A stretch of DNA of 64,000 bases from Triticum aestivum. Taxonomy: Eukaryota > Streptophyta > Magnoliopsida > Poales > Poaceae. Each line of letters starts with the position of its first letter. Position 1 is the first letter of the stretch. Under the pieces are notes generated by a model. The model was given only the letters and a program-made list of their open reading frames with translations, had not been told where the DNA came from and searched no databases. Made by a program: the position numbers and the translations under genes. Shown here in pieces: positions 35,098-49,100 of this stretch. The stretch covers positions 419,853,485-419,917,484 of the forward strand of contig NC_057809.1 in NCBI RefSeq assembly GCF_018294505.1. The letters are read 5' to 3'.

Positions 35098-36795
35098 CTA
35101 CCCAAACAAGACAAACAAGCAACAAGGATACAATCAACCACGTGCAAGACAAAGCAATATGATGAAATGATGACATGTTATGCGGGATGCGATGCGGGAT
35201 GCAAAATGCAAGATATGACAGGAAATGCATGAACCTGGCCTCAACTTGGAATTCCAAGTGTGCCACTGGATAGAGGGGATGAAATCGCTTGAAAACGATA
35301 TAAAGATCATTGGAATCGGAGTTACGGTTTGAAAATGGCAAGCGATTTAAGAATGACACCGGTCTGCGATTTACAGCAAGTAGGCATATAAATGCAATGA
35401 GATGAACATGCTAGAGCCACCAAACATGACAACAAAATACATGGCAGGGATGCACACAAGATTCTTAACAAAAGACTAGCACTGAGCCACGTCCAATTCA
35501 TCCATTATGAGGTTCAAACAAGCATGGCAAAAACGCAAATGCAAAACAGATTCCAGACTTAGTGAAATTAACACTTGTCTGAAATTTCAGATCACGAAGC
35601 CCTCTTCGGAGTAGCAAAACAACATGATACATGACCTGATTAAGACAAGTAAGAACATGTCATGGAGCTACTCAACAAGCTTAACAAAAGTCCCAAAGTG
35701 ACCTGGGGCCAAAAGGGATCACAAAATATACTAACGGGCACACGAACATAGCAAAAACATAATCAGTTTTCAGACTTAGTGAAAACTGAGACATGCTGAA
35801 ATATAACTCACGAAGGCATGTAAACGAGCTCGATGCACTCACTACGGTGCAAGTCATGGCAAGGCAAGCATACACCCATAAATAAGGCACAAAATACAAT
35901 CTAGACATGGCAAGAACAATGGCATAGCATGCACGGATCAACTACAACAACACCGGCAAAATCGCAAACGAGTTGACGATCTGCCCAGATTCACCACGAA
36001 GCAAAAGTAGAGCTCGACTGGCTCAAGCTAGGGTGCTCCATAATTGCAAACAAAGACGTGGATGGATAGATCATAACATGATTAACAAAACTCCTTTACT
36101 GATCATCCTCAAAAGAGGCACGGATCACTAGGAAACAAGCTGAACATATGGCATCATCAACTAAAATATCCCAGACTTAGTGAAAACAACTAAGTCCCTG
36201 AAAACAGATTTACCGGGTGCCTCACTTTGCAAGCTTGCACAAGTCACCACACACATCCTAACAATGCATGGGTTGCACCTCTGGAAAGAAGACAAAATGC
36301 TTAACAAAACATATGAAGGACTCACAGGCATATCATGCACACAATAATCATGGCAAAAATGACAAAAGTCTAAGATGAACTAGCAGATCTGACAATTAAC
36401 TCATGAAGCCTCCTTCTAACAGCATTTTGGGTATTAAGATGAGCTCAAATGAAAATGATGCAATGGAATGAAATGATGTACTCGTCGACACGAACACTGT
36501 GATATACTACATGTCCAAAACGGAGCTACGGATGCGGAGATATCACTGGTCAAAGTATGCACAAAAATTTAGGGTTAGGGACGAAAAAGTCAACCGAGAT
36601 GAATTTCTCAGATCTGGATCCAGATCCGCACGCTTCCCGATGCACGCCGGAGTTACTGTAGCAGCTCGCCGGACTTGACGGGGAAGAAGGCCGGCGTGGG
36701 AGGAGGAAGAGGACGGCGGGGCCCGGCCGGATCCGGCGATGGCCGGCGGTGCGAGGTCGGTGGCGGCCGGGCTCGGCGCCGGGCGGTGCAGCGGC

Positions 36796-37243
36796 NNNNN
36801 NNNNNNNNNNNNNNNNNNNNNNNNNNNNNNNNNNNNNNNNNNNNNNNNNNNNNNNNNNNNNNNNNNNNNNNNNNNNNNNNNNNNNNNNNNNNNNNNNNNN
36901 NNNNNNNNNNNNNNNNNNNNNNNNNNNNNNNNNNNNNNNNNNNNNNNNNNNNNNNNNNNNNNNNNNNNNNNNNNNNNNNNNNNNNNNNNNNNNNNNNNNN
37001 NNNNNNNNNNNNNNNNNNNNNNNNNNNNNNNNNNNNNNNNNNNNNNNNNNNNNNNNNNNNNNNNNNNNNNNNNNNNNNNNNNNNNNNNNNNNNNNNNNNN
37101 NNNNNNNNNNNNNNNNNNNNNNNNNNNNNNNNNNNNNNNNNNNNNNNNNNNNNNNNNNNNNNNNNNNNNNNNNNNNNNNNNNNNNNNNNNNNNNNNNNNN
37201 NNNNNNNNNNNNNNNNNNNNNNNNNNNNNNNNNNNNNNNNNNN
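36796..37243. other. Assembly gap (448 N)
   Basis: Its flanks correspond to 28209 and 28257 in LTR 1, where 47 bp separate them. It is a contig break inside the LTR shared by interiors 1 and 2. Confidence 0.99.
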
Positions 37244-37664
37244 GCCCGCGGTGGCGGGTGGCGGCTCCAGCCACCGGAGAAGAAAGGCGCGGGCGAGGTG
37301 CTGGCCTCGGGCCCGGTCGGGCGAAGGAGAGGGCCGGCCCCGGGCCTTGCGGGCCGGCGGCTAGGAGGCGGCGGGGATGTGGTCCGCCCGCCACGTGGCG
37401 GCGCCTGGATGGCTGCGGCGATGCGTCCGGTCGGATCGGACGTGTCCGGCCGGCGCGGTGGATCTTTTTTTTAGGGTTTCGAGAGGGGAGATGATCCAAA
37501 AACGGAGGGGTGTATATATAGGCATAGAGGGAGCTAGGAGAGTCCAAATGAGGTGCGGTTTTCGGCCACGCGATCGTGATCGAACACTCTAGGAAATGGA
37601 GCAGAGTTTGGTGGGTTTTGGGCCAAATTTAAAGGGTGTTGGGCTGCAACACACACGAGGCCTT

Positions 37665-39243
37665 TGTTGGGGAACGTTGCAGAAAACAAAAAATTTCCTA
37701 CTCGTTTCACCAAGATCATCTAGGAGTTCATCTAGCAACGAGTCATTGGATGCATCTACATACCTTTGTAGATCGCGCACGGAAGCGTTCAAAAGAACGG
37801 TGATGATGTAGTCGAACACGACGTGATCCAAATCACCGATGACGAAGCACCGAACGGACGGCACCTCCGCGTTCAACACACGTACGGGACGGGAGACGTC
37901 TCCTCCTTCTTGATCCAGCAAGGGGAGGAGGAGAGGTTGATGAAGATCCAGCAGCACGACGGTGCGGTGGTGGATGCAGGGCGTCACAGTAGCAGGGCTT
38001 CGCCTATACTACGAGGGAGAGACGTAACGGGGAGAGAGGGAGGCGCCAAAGCTCAGGTATGAAGTCCCTCCTCTCCCCCACTATATATAGGGGTGCCAAG
38101 GGGGGGCGCCGGCCCTAGGGGGGTGGCGCCCCAGCCCACTATGGGCTGGGTTCCCTCCCACTTCAGCACATGGGGCCCCCGGGATAGGTGGCCCCACCCG
38201 GTGGACCCCCGGGACCCTTCCGGTGGTCCCGGTACAATACCGGTGACCCCGAAACTTGTCCCGATGGCCGAAACAGCACGTCCTATATATAATTCTTTAC
38301 CTCCGGACCATTCCGTAACTCCTCGTGACGTCCGGGATCTCATCCGGGACTCCGAACAACATCCGGGTTTCTGCATATACATATCTTCATAACCCTAGCG
38401 TCACCGAACCTTAAGTGTGTAGACCCTACGGGTTCGGGAGACAAGCAGACATGACCGAGACGACTCTCCGGTCAATAACCAACAGCGGGATCTGGATACC
38501 CATGTTGGCTCCCACATGCTCCACGATGATCTCATCGGATGAACCACGATGTCGAGGATTCAATCAACCCCGTATGCAATTCCCTTTGTCAATCGATATG
38601 TTACTTGCCCGAGATTCGATCGTCGGTATCCCAATACCTCGTTCAATCTCGTTACCGGCAAGTCACTTTACTCGTACCGTAATGCATGATCCCGTGACCA
38701 GACACTTGGTCACTTTGAGCTCATTATGATGATGCATTACCGAGTGGGCCCAGTAATACCTCTCCGTCATACGGAGTGACAAATCCCAGTCTTGATCCAT
38801 GTCAACCCAACAGACACTTTTGGAGATACCCATAGTCTACCTTTATAGTCACCCAGTTACGTTGTGACGTTTGGCATACCCAAAGCACTCCTACGGTATC
38901 CGGGAGTTACACGATCTCATGGTCTAAGGAAAAGATACTTGACATTGGAAAACTCTAGCAAACGAACTATACGATCTTGTGCTAAGTTTAGGATTGGGTC
39001 TTGTCCATCACATCATTCTCCTAATGATGTGATCTCGTTATCAATGACATCCAATGTCCATAGTCAGGAAACCATGACTATCTGTTGATCAACGAGCTAG
39101 TCAACTAGAGGCTTACTAGGGACATGTTGGTGTCTGTTATTCACACATGCATTACGATTTCCGGATAACACAATTATAGCATGAATAAAGACAATTATCA
39201 TGAACAAGGAAATATAATAATAATGCTTTTATTATTTCCAATA
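37665..39243 (-). repeat. Copia 3' LTR (element sense)
   Basis: 1579 bp. A TATATATA box is at 38082-38089. The inner end reads TTTCCAATA instead of the TTTCCAACA of the outer end of the other LTR, and about 14 bp (GCCTCTAGGGCATA) are missing just before it. The purine tract (complement of GTCTCCCACTTGCACT, 39244-39259) adjoins it. Confidence 0.9.
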
Positions 39244-39275
39244 GTCTCCCACTTGCACTAGAGTCAATAATCTAG

Positions 39276-42200
39276 TTACATTGTGATGAATCGAACACCC
39301 ATGGAATTATGGTGTTGATCATGTTTTGCTCTAGGGAGAGGTTTAGTCAACGGATCTGCTACATTCAGGTCCGTATGTACTTTACAAATCTCTATGTCTC
39401 CATTTTGAACATTTTCACGAATGGAGTTGAAGCGATGCTTGATGTGCCTTGTCTTCGTGTGAAACCTGGGCTCCTTGGCAAGTGCAATAGCTCCAGTGTT
39501 GTCACAAAAGAGTTTGATTGGCCCCGACGCATTGGGTATGACTCCTAGGTCGGTGATGAACTCCTTCACCCATATTGCTTCATGTGCTGTCTCCGAGGCT
39601 GCCATGTACTCCGCTTCACATGTAGATCCCGCCACGACGCTCTGCTTGCAGCTGCACCAGCTTACTGCTCCACCATTCAACATATACACGTATCCGGTTT
39701 GTGACTTAGAGTCATCCAGATCTGTGTCGAAGCTAGCGTCGACGTAACCCTTTACGACGAGCTCTTCGTCACCTCCATAAACGAGAAACATTTCCTTAGT
39801 CCTTTTCAGGTACTTCAGGATATTCTTGACTGTTGTCCAGTGTTCCTTGCCGGGATTACTTTGGTACCTTCCTACCAAACTTACGGCAAGGTTTACATCA
39901 GGTCTGGTACACAGCATGGCATACATAATAGATCATATGGCTGATGCATAGGGGATGACGCTCATCTCTTCTATATCTTCTGCCGTGGTCGGACATTGAG
40001 CTGAGCTCAATTTCACACCTTGTAACACAGGTAAGAACCCCTTCTTAGAATGATCCATATTGAACTTCTTCAATATCTTATCAAGGTATGTGCTTTGTGA
40101 AAGACCTATGAGGCATCTCGATCTATCTCTATAGATTTTGATGCCTAATATATAAGCAGCTTCTCCAAGGTCCTTCATTGAAAAACTCTTATTCAAGTAG
40201 GCCATGATGCTGTCCAAGAGTTCTATATCATTTCCCATCAAAAGTATGTCATCTACATATAATATGAGAAATGCTACAGAGCTCCCACTCACTTTCTTGT
40301 AAACGCAGGCTTCTCCATAAGTCTGTGTAAACCCAAACGCTTTGATCATCTCATCAAAGCGAATGTTCCAACTCCGAGATGCTTGCACCAGCCCATAAAT
40401 CGAGCGTTGGAGCTTGCACACTTTGTCAGCATTCTTAGGATCGACAAAACCTTCCGGTTGTATCATATACAATTCTTCCTTAAGGAAACCATTAAGGAAT
40501 GCCGTTTTGACGTCCATTTGCCAAATTTCATAATCATAAAATGCGGCAATTGCTAACATGATTCGGACGGACTTCAGCTTCGCTACCGGTGAGAAAGTCT
40601 CATCGTAGTCAACCCCTTGAACTTGTCGATAACCCTTAGCGACAAGCCTAGCTTTATAGATGGTCACATTACCATCCGCGTCTGTCTTCTTCTTAAAGAT
40701 CCATTTATTCTCTATGGCTCGCCGTTCAACGGGCAAGTCAGTCAAAGTCCATACTTTGTTTTCATACATGGATCCTATCTCGGATTTCATGGCTTCTAGC
40801 CATTTGTCGGAATCCGGGCCCGCCATCGCTTCTTCATAGTTCGAAGGTTCACCGTTGTCTAACAACATGATTTCCAAGACAGGGTTGCCGTACCACTCTG
40901 GTGCGGAACGTGTCCTTGTGGACCTTCGAATCTCAGTAGGAGCTTGATCAGAAGTATCTTGATCATTATCATTAACTTCCTCTCTAGTCGGTGCAGGCAC
41001 CTCAGGAACATTTTCTTGAGTTGCGCCATTTGCCGGTTCAAGAGGTAATACTTCATCAAGCTCTACTTTCCTCCCACTTACTTCTTTCGAGAGAAACTCT
41101 TTCTCTAGAAAGAGTCCGTTCTTGGCAACAAAGATCTTGCCTTCGGATCTGAGGTAGAAGGTATACCCAATAGTTTCTTTAGGGTATCCTATGAAGACGC
41201 ATTTTTCCGACTTGGGTTCGAGCTTCTCAGGTTGAAGTTTCTTGACATAAGCATCGCATCCCCAAACTTTTAGAAACGACAGCTTAGGTTTCTTCCCAAA
41301 CCATAATTCATACGGTGTCGTCTCAACGGATTTCGATAGAGCCCTATTTAAAGTGAATGCGGCAGTCTCTAAAGCATAGCCCCAAAAAGATAGCGGTAAA
41401 TCAGTAAGAGACATCATAGACCGCACCATATCCAATAGAGTGCGATTACGACATTCGGACACACCGTTATGCTGAGGTGTTCTAGGCGGCGTGAGTTGTG
41501 AAACTATTCCACATTTTCTTAAGTGTGTGCCAAACTCGTGACTCAAGTATTCTCCTCCACGATCTGATCGTAGAAACTTGATTTTCCTGTCACGTTGATT
41601 TTCAACCTCACTCTGAAATTCCTTGAACTTTTCAAAGGTTTCAGACTTGTGTTTCATTAAGTAGACATACCCATATCTACTCAAGTCATCAGTGAGGGTG
41701 AGAACATAACGATAGCCCCCGCGAGCCTCAACACTCATTGGACCGCACACATCAGTATGTATGATTTCCAATAAGTTGGTTGCTCGCTCCATTGTTCCTG
41801 AGAATGGAGTCTTGGTTATTTTACCCATGAGGCATGGTTCGCACGTGTCAAATGATTCATAATCAAGAGACTCTAAAAGTCCATCTGCATGGAGCTTCTT
41901 CATGCGTTTGACACCTATGTGACCAAGGCGGCAGTGCCACAAGTATGTGGGACTATCATTATCAACCTTACATCTTTTGGTACTCACATTATGAAAATGT
42001 GTAGTAATATGCCCGAGATTCATTAAGAATAAACCATTCACCATAGGAGCATGACCATAAAACATATCTCTCATATAAATGGAACAACCATTATTCTCAG
42101 ATTTAAATGAGTAGCCATCTCGAATTAAACGAGATCCCGATACAATGTTCATGCTCAAAGCTGGCACTAAATAACAGTTATTGAGGTTTAAAACTAATCC

Positions 42201-43249
42201 CGTAGGTAAATGCAGAGGCAGCGTGCCGACGGCGATCACATCAACCTTGGAACCATTCCCGACCCGCATCGTCACCTCGTCCTTTGCCAGTCTCCGTTTA
42301 TTCCACAGCTCCTGCTGTGAGTTACAAATATGAGCAACGGCACCGGTATCAAATACCCAGGAGTCACTACGAGTACTGGTAAGGTACACATCAATTACAT
42401 GTATATCAAATATACCTTTTGTTTTGCCGGCCTTCTTGTCTGCTAAGTATTTAGGGCAATTCCGCTTCCAGTGACCGCTTCCCTTGCAATAAAAGCACTC
42501 TGTCTCAGGCTTGGGTCCATTCTTTGGCTTCTTCCCGGCCGCTTGCTTGCCGGGCGCGGCAACCTCCTTGCCGTCCTTCTTGAAGTTCTTTTTACCCTTG
42601 CCTTTCTTAAACTTAGTGGTTTTATTGACCATCAACACTTGATGTTCCTTCTTGACTTCTACCTCCGCTGACTTCAGCATTGAGAACAACTCAGGAATGG
42701 TCTTTTGCATCCCCTGCATGTTGAAGTTCATCACAAAGCTCTTGTAGCTTGGTGGAAGCGACTGGAGGATTCTGTCAATGACCGCATCATCCGGGAGATT
42801 AACTCCCAGCTGAGACAAGCGGTTATGCAACCCAGACATAGTGAGTATGTGCTCACTGACAGAACTATTTTCCTCCATCTTACAGCTGAAGAACTTGTCG
42901 GAGACCTCATATCTCTCGATCCGGGCATGAGCTTGAAAAACCATTTTCAGCTCTTCGAACATCTCATATGCTCCATGTCTCTCAAAACGCTTTTGGAGCC
43001 CCGGCTCTAAGCTGTAAAGCATGCCGCACTGAACGAGGGAGTAGTCGTCAACACGTGTCTGCCAAGCGTTCATAACGTCTTGGTTCTGTGGGACGGGTGG
43101 ATCACCTAGCGGTGCTTGTAGGACATAATCTTTCTTGGCAGCTATGAGGATGATCCTCAGGTTCCGGACCCAGTCGTATAGTTGCTGCCATCGTCTTTCA
43201 GCTTGGTTTTCTCTAGGAACGCGTTGAAGTTGAGGACTACGTTGGCCAT
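39276..43249 (-). pseudogene. Copia gag-pol polyprotein, Angela/BARE-like, broken twice
   Basis: Start ATG at 43249 (MANVVLNFNAFLEKTK). Gag continues with WVRNLRIILIAAKKDYVLQ and zinc knuckle CFYCKGSGHWKRNC. Protease: WVFDTGAVAHICN. Integrase: HCRLGHIGVKRM...CEPC, then HTDVCGPM, FLRSDRGGEY and PQHNGVSECRNR. RT: LILYVDDILLMGND (YVDD codons 40248-40259). RNase H: YVDASFDTDLDD, STCEAEYMA and ADPLTKPL. Length (~1320 codons) fits the family. Breaks: a one-base frameshift near 43175 early in gag, and stop TGA at 39933-39935 between RT and RNase H. The rest of the frame is long and open, so decay is recent, but no full protein can be made. Confidence 0.9.
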
Positions 43250-44571
43250 TTGATCTACAAGACATATTGCAAAGATTTTAGACTAAGTTCATGATAATTA
43301 AGTTCATCTAATCAAATTATTAATGAACTCCCACTTAGATTAGACATCCCTCTAGTCATCTAAGTATTGCATGATCCGAGTTAACTAGGCCGTGTCCGAT
43401 CATCACGTGAGACGGACTAGTCAACGTCGGTGAACATCTTCATGTTGATCGTATCTTCTATATGACTCATGCTCGACCTTTCGGTCTTCTGTGTTCCGAG
43501 GCCATGTTTGTACATGCTAGGCTCGTCAAGTTAACCCTAAGTGTTTTGCATGTGTTCCGAGGCCATGTCTGTACATGCTAGGCTCGTCAACACCCGTTGT
43601 ATGTGAACGTAAGGATCCATCACACCCGATCATCACGGCGTGCTTAGAAACGGCGAACTTTATGAACAGTGCACAGTTAGGGGAGAACACTTCTTGAAAT
43701 TGTTATGAGGGATCATCTTATTTACTACCGTCGTTCTAAGTAAACAAGACGCAAAACATGATAAACATCACATGTAATCAAATAATAAACGTGACATGAT
43801 ATGGCCAATATCACATAGCTCCTTTGATCTCCATCTTGGGGCTCCATGATCATCTTGTCACCGGCTTGACACCATGATCTCCATCATCATGATCTCCATC
43901 ATCGTGTCTCCATGAAGTTGCTCGCCAACTATTACTTCTACTACTATGGCTAACGCATTTAGCAATAACGTAAAGTAATTTACATGGCGTTTCTTGATGA
44001 CACGCAGGTCATATAAAAGAATAAAGACAACTCCTATGGCTCCTGCCGGTTGTCATACTCATCGACATGCAAGTCGTGATTCCTATTACAATAGAATGAA
44101 CATCTCATACATCACATATAGATCATTCATCATTCATCACAACTTTGGCCATATCATATCACAAACCACTTGCTGCAAAAACAAGTTAGACGTCCTCTAA
44201 TTGTTGTTGCAAGTTTTACGTGGCTGAATTAGGGTTCTAGCAAGAACATCTTCTTACCTACGTTAAAGCCACAACGTGATTTGTCAACTTCTATTTACCC
44301 TTCATAAGGACCCTGTTCATCGAATCCGGTCCAACTAAAGTGGGAGAGACAGGCACCCGCCAGCCACCTTATGCAACTAGTGCATGTTAGTCGGTGGAAC
44401 CGGTCTCACGTAAGCGTACGTGTAAGGTTGGTCCGGGCCGCTTCATCCCACAATACCGCTGAAGCAAGAAGAGACTAGTAACGGCAAGAAAGTTGACAAA
44501 TCTACGCCCACAACTCATTGTGTTCTACTCGCGCAAGAAGAACTACACATAGACCTAGCTCATGATGCCAC
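43250..44571 (-). other. Copia leader and candidate primer-binding site
   Basis: 1.3 kb of untranslated leader between the LTR and gag. Element-sense bases next to the LTR are GTGGCATCATGAGCTAGG, a diverged initiator-Met-like site. No coding sequence seen. Confidence 0.6.
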
Positions 44572-45720
44572 TATTGGGGAACGTTGCAGAAAACAAAAAA
44601 TTTCCTACTCGTTTCACCAAGATCATCTAGGAGTTCATCTAGCAACGAGTCATTGGATGCATCTACATACCTTTGTAGATCACGCACGGAAGCGTTCAAA
44701 AGAACGGTGATGATGTAGTCGAACACGACGTGATCCAAATCACCGATGACGAAGCGCCGAACGGACGGCACCTCCGCGTTCAACACACGTACGGGACGGG
44801 AGACGTCTCCTCCTTCTTGATCCAGCAAGGGGAGGAGGAGAGGTTGATGAAGATCCAGCAGCACGACGGCGTGGTGGTGGATGCAGGGTGTCACAGTAGC
44901 AGGGCTTCGCCTATACTACGAGGGAGAGACGTAACGGGGAGAGAGGGAGGCGCCAAAGCTCAGGTATGAAGTCCCTCCTCTCCCCCACTATATATAGGGG
45001 TGCCAAGGCGGGGCGCCGGCCCTAGGGGGGTGGCGCCCCAGCCCACTATGGGCTGGGTTCCCTCCCACTTCAGCCCATGGGGCCCCCCGAGATAGGTGGC
45101 CCCACCCGGTGGACCCCCGGGACCCTTTCGGTGGTCCCGGTACAATACCGGTGACCCCGAAACTTGTCCCGATGGCCGAAACAGCACTTCCTATATATAA
45201 TTCTTTACCTCCGGACCATTCCAGAACTCCTCATGACGTCCTGATCCATGTCTTGATCCATGTCAACCCAACAGACACTTTCGGAGATACCCGTAGTCTA
45301 CCTTTATAGTCACCCAGTTACGTTGTGACGTTTGGCATACCCAAAGCACTCCTACGGTATCCGGGAGTTACACGATCTCATGGTCTAAGGAAAAGATACT
45401 TGACATTGGAAAACTCTAGCAAACGAACTATACGATCTTGTGCTAAGTTTAGGATTGGGTCTTGTCCATCACATCATTCTCCTAATGATGTGATCTCGTT
45501 ATCAATGACATCCAATGTCCATAGTCAGGAAACCATGACTATCTGTTGATCAACGAGCTAGTCAACTAGAGGCTTACTAGGGACATGTTGGTGTCTGTTA
45601 TTCACACATGCATTACGATTTCCGGATAACACAATTATAGCATGAACAAAGACAATTATCATGAACAAGGAAATATAATAATAATGCTTTTATTATTGCC
45701 TCTAGGGCATATTTCCAACA
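44572..45720 (-). repeat. Copia 5' LTR (element sense), with internal deletion
   Basis: 1149 bp. Relative to the other LTR it lacks the segment equivalent to 38333-38790 (458 bp). At the junction 45241-45263 the bases CTGATCCATGT sit next to CTTGATCCATGT, as if 11 bp of filler had been copied. The inner end reads TATTGGGG where the outer end has TGTTGGGG. A TATATATA box is near 44989-44996. Confidence 0.9.
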
Positions 45721-46150
45721 GCCTTTTCGGTCCCTCGGTTAACCGTTGGAGTATCAAACGAAGTCCAATTGATACGAAACTTGACAGGCGGTCTACCGGT
45801 AGTAAACCAAGGCCGCATGACAAGTATCGGTCCAATCTGGAAATGTTTAATCCCCACACACGAAAGAAAGCTAGAAATGACCACCGGAGGAGAACGAAGC
45901 GCCGGAATGCAAAACGGACAACGGGGAAAATGCTCAGATACATGAGACGAACACGTATGCAAATGCAATGCACATGATGACATGATATGAGATGCATGAA
46001 AACGAAAACAACACACGGAGACAAAGACCCGAACCCGAGGAATAAATATAACTTAACGCCGGAAATGGCAAGAGTTGGAGTACAAATTGGGAAAGTTACA
46101 TCCGGGGTGTTACAACACTCCACCACTACAAAAAGATCTCGTCCCGAGAT

Positions 46151-49100
46151 CTAGGACTGAAAGAACTCCGGGTACTCAGAACGGAGGTGATCCTCGCGTT
46201 CCCAGGTAGCTTCACGGTCGGAATGGTGTGACCACTTGACTTTGAGAAATTTGATTGACTTGTTGCGAGTCTTGCGTTCAGTCTCTTCAAGAATAGCAAC
46301 TGGGTGCTCACGATAGGAGAGATCTTCTTGGAGCTCAATGTCCTCGAAGTTGATGGTGCGGTCAGGAGTCTTGAAGCACTTTCGAAGCTGAGAGACGTGG
46401 AACACATCATGAACATTTGCAAAGTTTGAAGGAAGCTCGAGTTGATAGGCGAGGTCGCCTCTCTTGCTGACAATCTTGAAAGGTCCCACGTATCTAGGGG
46501 CAAGCTTCCCTTTGATAACGAAGCGACGAGTACCTTTCATAGGAGAGACATGGAGGTAAACATGATCTCCGATCTCGAAGGCCAAATCACGATGGTTACT
46601 ATCATAGTAGCTCTTCTGACGGGATTGGGCTGCTTTGAGGTTATCACGAATGACTTTGCACATTTCTTCTGCTTCTGTGATTAAGTCATTACCCAAAAGC
46701 TGACGTTCACCGGTTTCAGACCAGTTGAGAGGGGTACGGCACTTCCTGCCATACAAAATTTCAAAAGGGGCCTTGCCCGAACTTGCTTGAAAACTATTGT
46801 TATAGGAGAATTCAGCATAAGGAAGACAATCCTCCCAATTCATGCCGAAGGAGATCACACAAGCCCTGAGCATATCTTCAAGAATCTGGTTGACACGCTC
46901 GACTTGACCGCTTGTTTGAGGATGGAAAGCAGTGCTGAAGCGGATGTTCGTGCCCATGGCCTTCTGGAAAGAATCCCAAAACTTCAAGGTAAAAATGCTG
47001 CCACGGTCTGAAGATATCACTTGAGGAATACCGTGCAGAGAGACAATACGAGAGGTATAGAGTTCCACCAATTGAGCTGCAGTGATCGACTCTTTGATAG
47101 GCAGAAAGTGAGCCACTTTGGTGAGTTTATCCATGACAACAAATATAGCATCATTGCCACGCTTGGACTTTGGAAACCCAGTCACGAAGTCCATTTCAAT
47201 GTGGTAAAACTTCCATTCTGAAATAGCAAGTGGTTGGAGGAGACCAGCTAGCCTTTGGTGTTCTGCCTTCACTCTTCTGCAGACATCACATTCATTCACA
47301 AATTGAGCGATCTCGCGCTTCATTCGAGTCCACCAATAAGCTTGCTTGAGGTCCTGATACATCTTCGTGCTCCCAGGGTGGATGGAGAGGAGAGAATTGT
47401 GAGCCTCGTTCATGATCACTTGACGGAGGTCACCTTTAGGCACAACAATACGATCCTCGAAGAAGAGAGTGTCCTTGTCATCAAGGCGGTAGCCCTTGTA
47501 CTTGGACTGACTCTTGGCAATCCCAATCTTTACCTTTTTCACCATAGCATCAAGAAGCTGGGCTTGGCGAATCTGGTCTTCTAGAGTAGGAGAGACTTGA
47601 AGGTTGGCGAGGAAACCTTGAGGAACAACTTGCAGATTAAGCTTGCGGAAAGCTTCACAAAGCTCGGGTTGATAAGGCTTGAGAATCAGACTGTTACAAT
47701 AAGCTTTCATGCTCAAAGCGTCAACAATCACATTGGCCTTGCCTGGAGTGTACTCGATACTCGGATTATACTCTTGAATCATTTCGACCCATCGAGTTTG
47801 CCTTAGGTTGAGATTAGGCTGAGTGAAGATGTACTTGAGACTCTTGTGATCAGTGAAAATGTCCACTTTTCTTCCCAATAGAAGATGTCTCCAAGTCAAC
47901 AAAGCATGCACAACTGCCGCCAACTCGAGATCATGAGTGGGGTAGTTCTTCTCATTAGGCTTCAACTGGCGAGATGTATAAGCAACAACTTTCTTCTCTT
48001 GCATCAAAACTGTGCCAAGACCTTGGAGAGAGGCATCACAAAAGACCTCATACGGCTTGGATTCATCAGGCGGAGTCAGAACTGGAGCAGTGATCAATTT
48101 CTCTTTCAAAGTGTTGAAAGCAATATCACACTCCGAAGACCAAACGTACTTAACGTGCTTCTGAAGAAGATTTGAGAGAGGCTTCGCAATCTTAGAAAAG
48201 TTTTCAACGAATCTTCGACAATAGCTAGCGAGACCGAGAAAACTGCGGAGTTGCTTCACATTCTGAGGAGGTTCCCAATTCACAATTGCGGACACCTTCT
48301 CGGGATTCACGAAAATGCCCTTGGCAGAGATGATATGACCAAGAAAAAGAACCTCATCGAGCCAAAATTCACACTTGGAGAACTTGGCATAGAACTGATG
48401 TTCCCTAAGCTTATCGAGAACCAAACGCAAGTGTTTGGCATGATCTTCCTTGTTCTTCGAGAAAACCAGAATGTCGTCGAGATAGACCAAAACGAAGTCA
48501 TTGGTGTAGGCGTTGAAGATGAAGTTCATCATGCGAGAGAACGTCGGAGGAGCGTTGGCGAGGCCAAAAGACATGACAGTGTATTCATATGAACCAAAGC
48601 TTGTTCTGAATGCTGTCTTGGGAATATCTTCTTCACGAATGCGAATCTGGTGATAACCCATACGGAGATCAAGCTTGGAGAATACTTGGGCACCTTTGAG
48701 TTGTTCGAACAGCTCATTGATGTTGGGAAGTGGGTATTTGTTCTTGATGGTCTTCTTGTTCACCGGACAGTAATCAACACAAAGTCGGTCCGTTCCATCC
48801 TTCTTCTTCACAAAAAGAACACCACAACCCCACGGAGAAGAACTAGGCCAGATGAGACCCATTCTTTCTTGCTCATCGAGTTGCTTCTTCAGCTCCTTCA
48901 GCTCTTCCGGTCCGAGCTTGTAAGGATGTTTGCACACAGGTTCCGTGCCAGGCTCTAGCTCAATAACGAATTCAACTGGCCGGTGCGGAGGCATTCCTGG
49001 GAGCTCTTCTGGAAAGACGTCTTGATATTCGCAAACGACTGGAATTTGCGAAATAGCGTCCAATTCACCCTTCTCATTGAGAGAAAACAGACGAATAGTA

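Larger units (their letters stand above)
37665..45720 (-). mobile_element. Angela/BARE-like Ty1/Copia retrotransposon inserted in family A LTR 2
   Basis: Outer ends TGTTGG and CCAACA with a perfect 5-bp duplication GCCTT. LTRs at 37665-39243 and 44572-45720, and one gag-pol region on the minus strand (39276-43249) in the Copia order PR-IN-RT-RNaseH. The element is younger than the LTR it interrupts. Both LTRs have suffered deletions, and gag-pol is broken twice. Confidence 0.95.
34446..46114 (-). repeat. Family A LTR 2, interrupted by a Copia element
   Basis: LTR sequence occupies 34446-37664 and 45721-46114; the Copia element sits between, with GCCTT duplicated (37660-37664, 45721-45725). 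A deletion of about 1.04 kb relative to LTR 1 has its junction at about 34620 and removes micro-gene exon beta. This LTR is shared by interiors 1 and 2. Confidence 0.9.
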
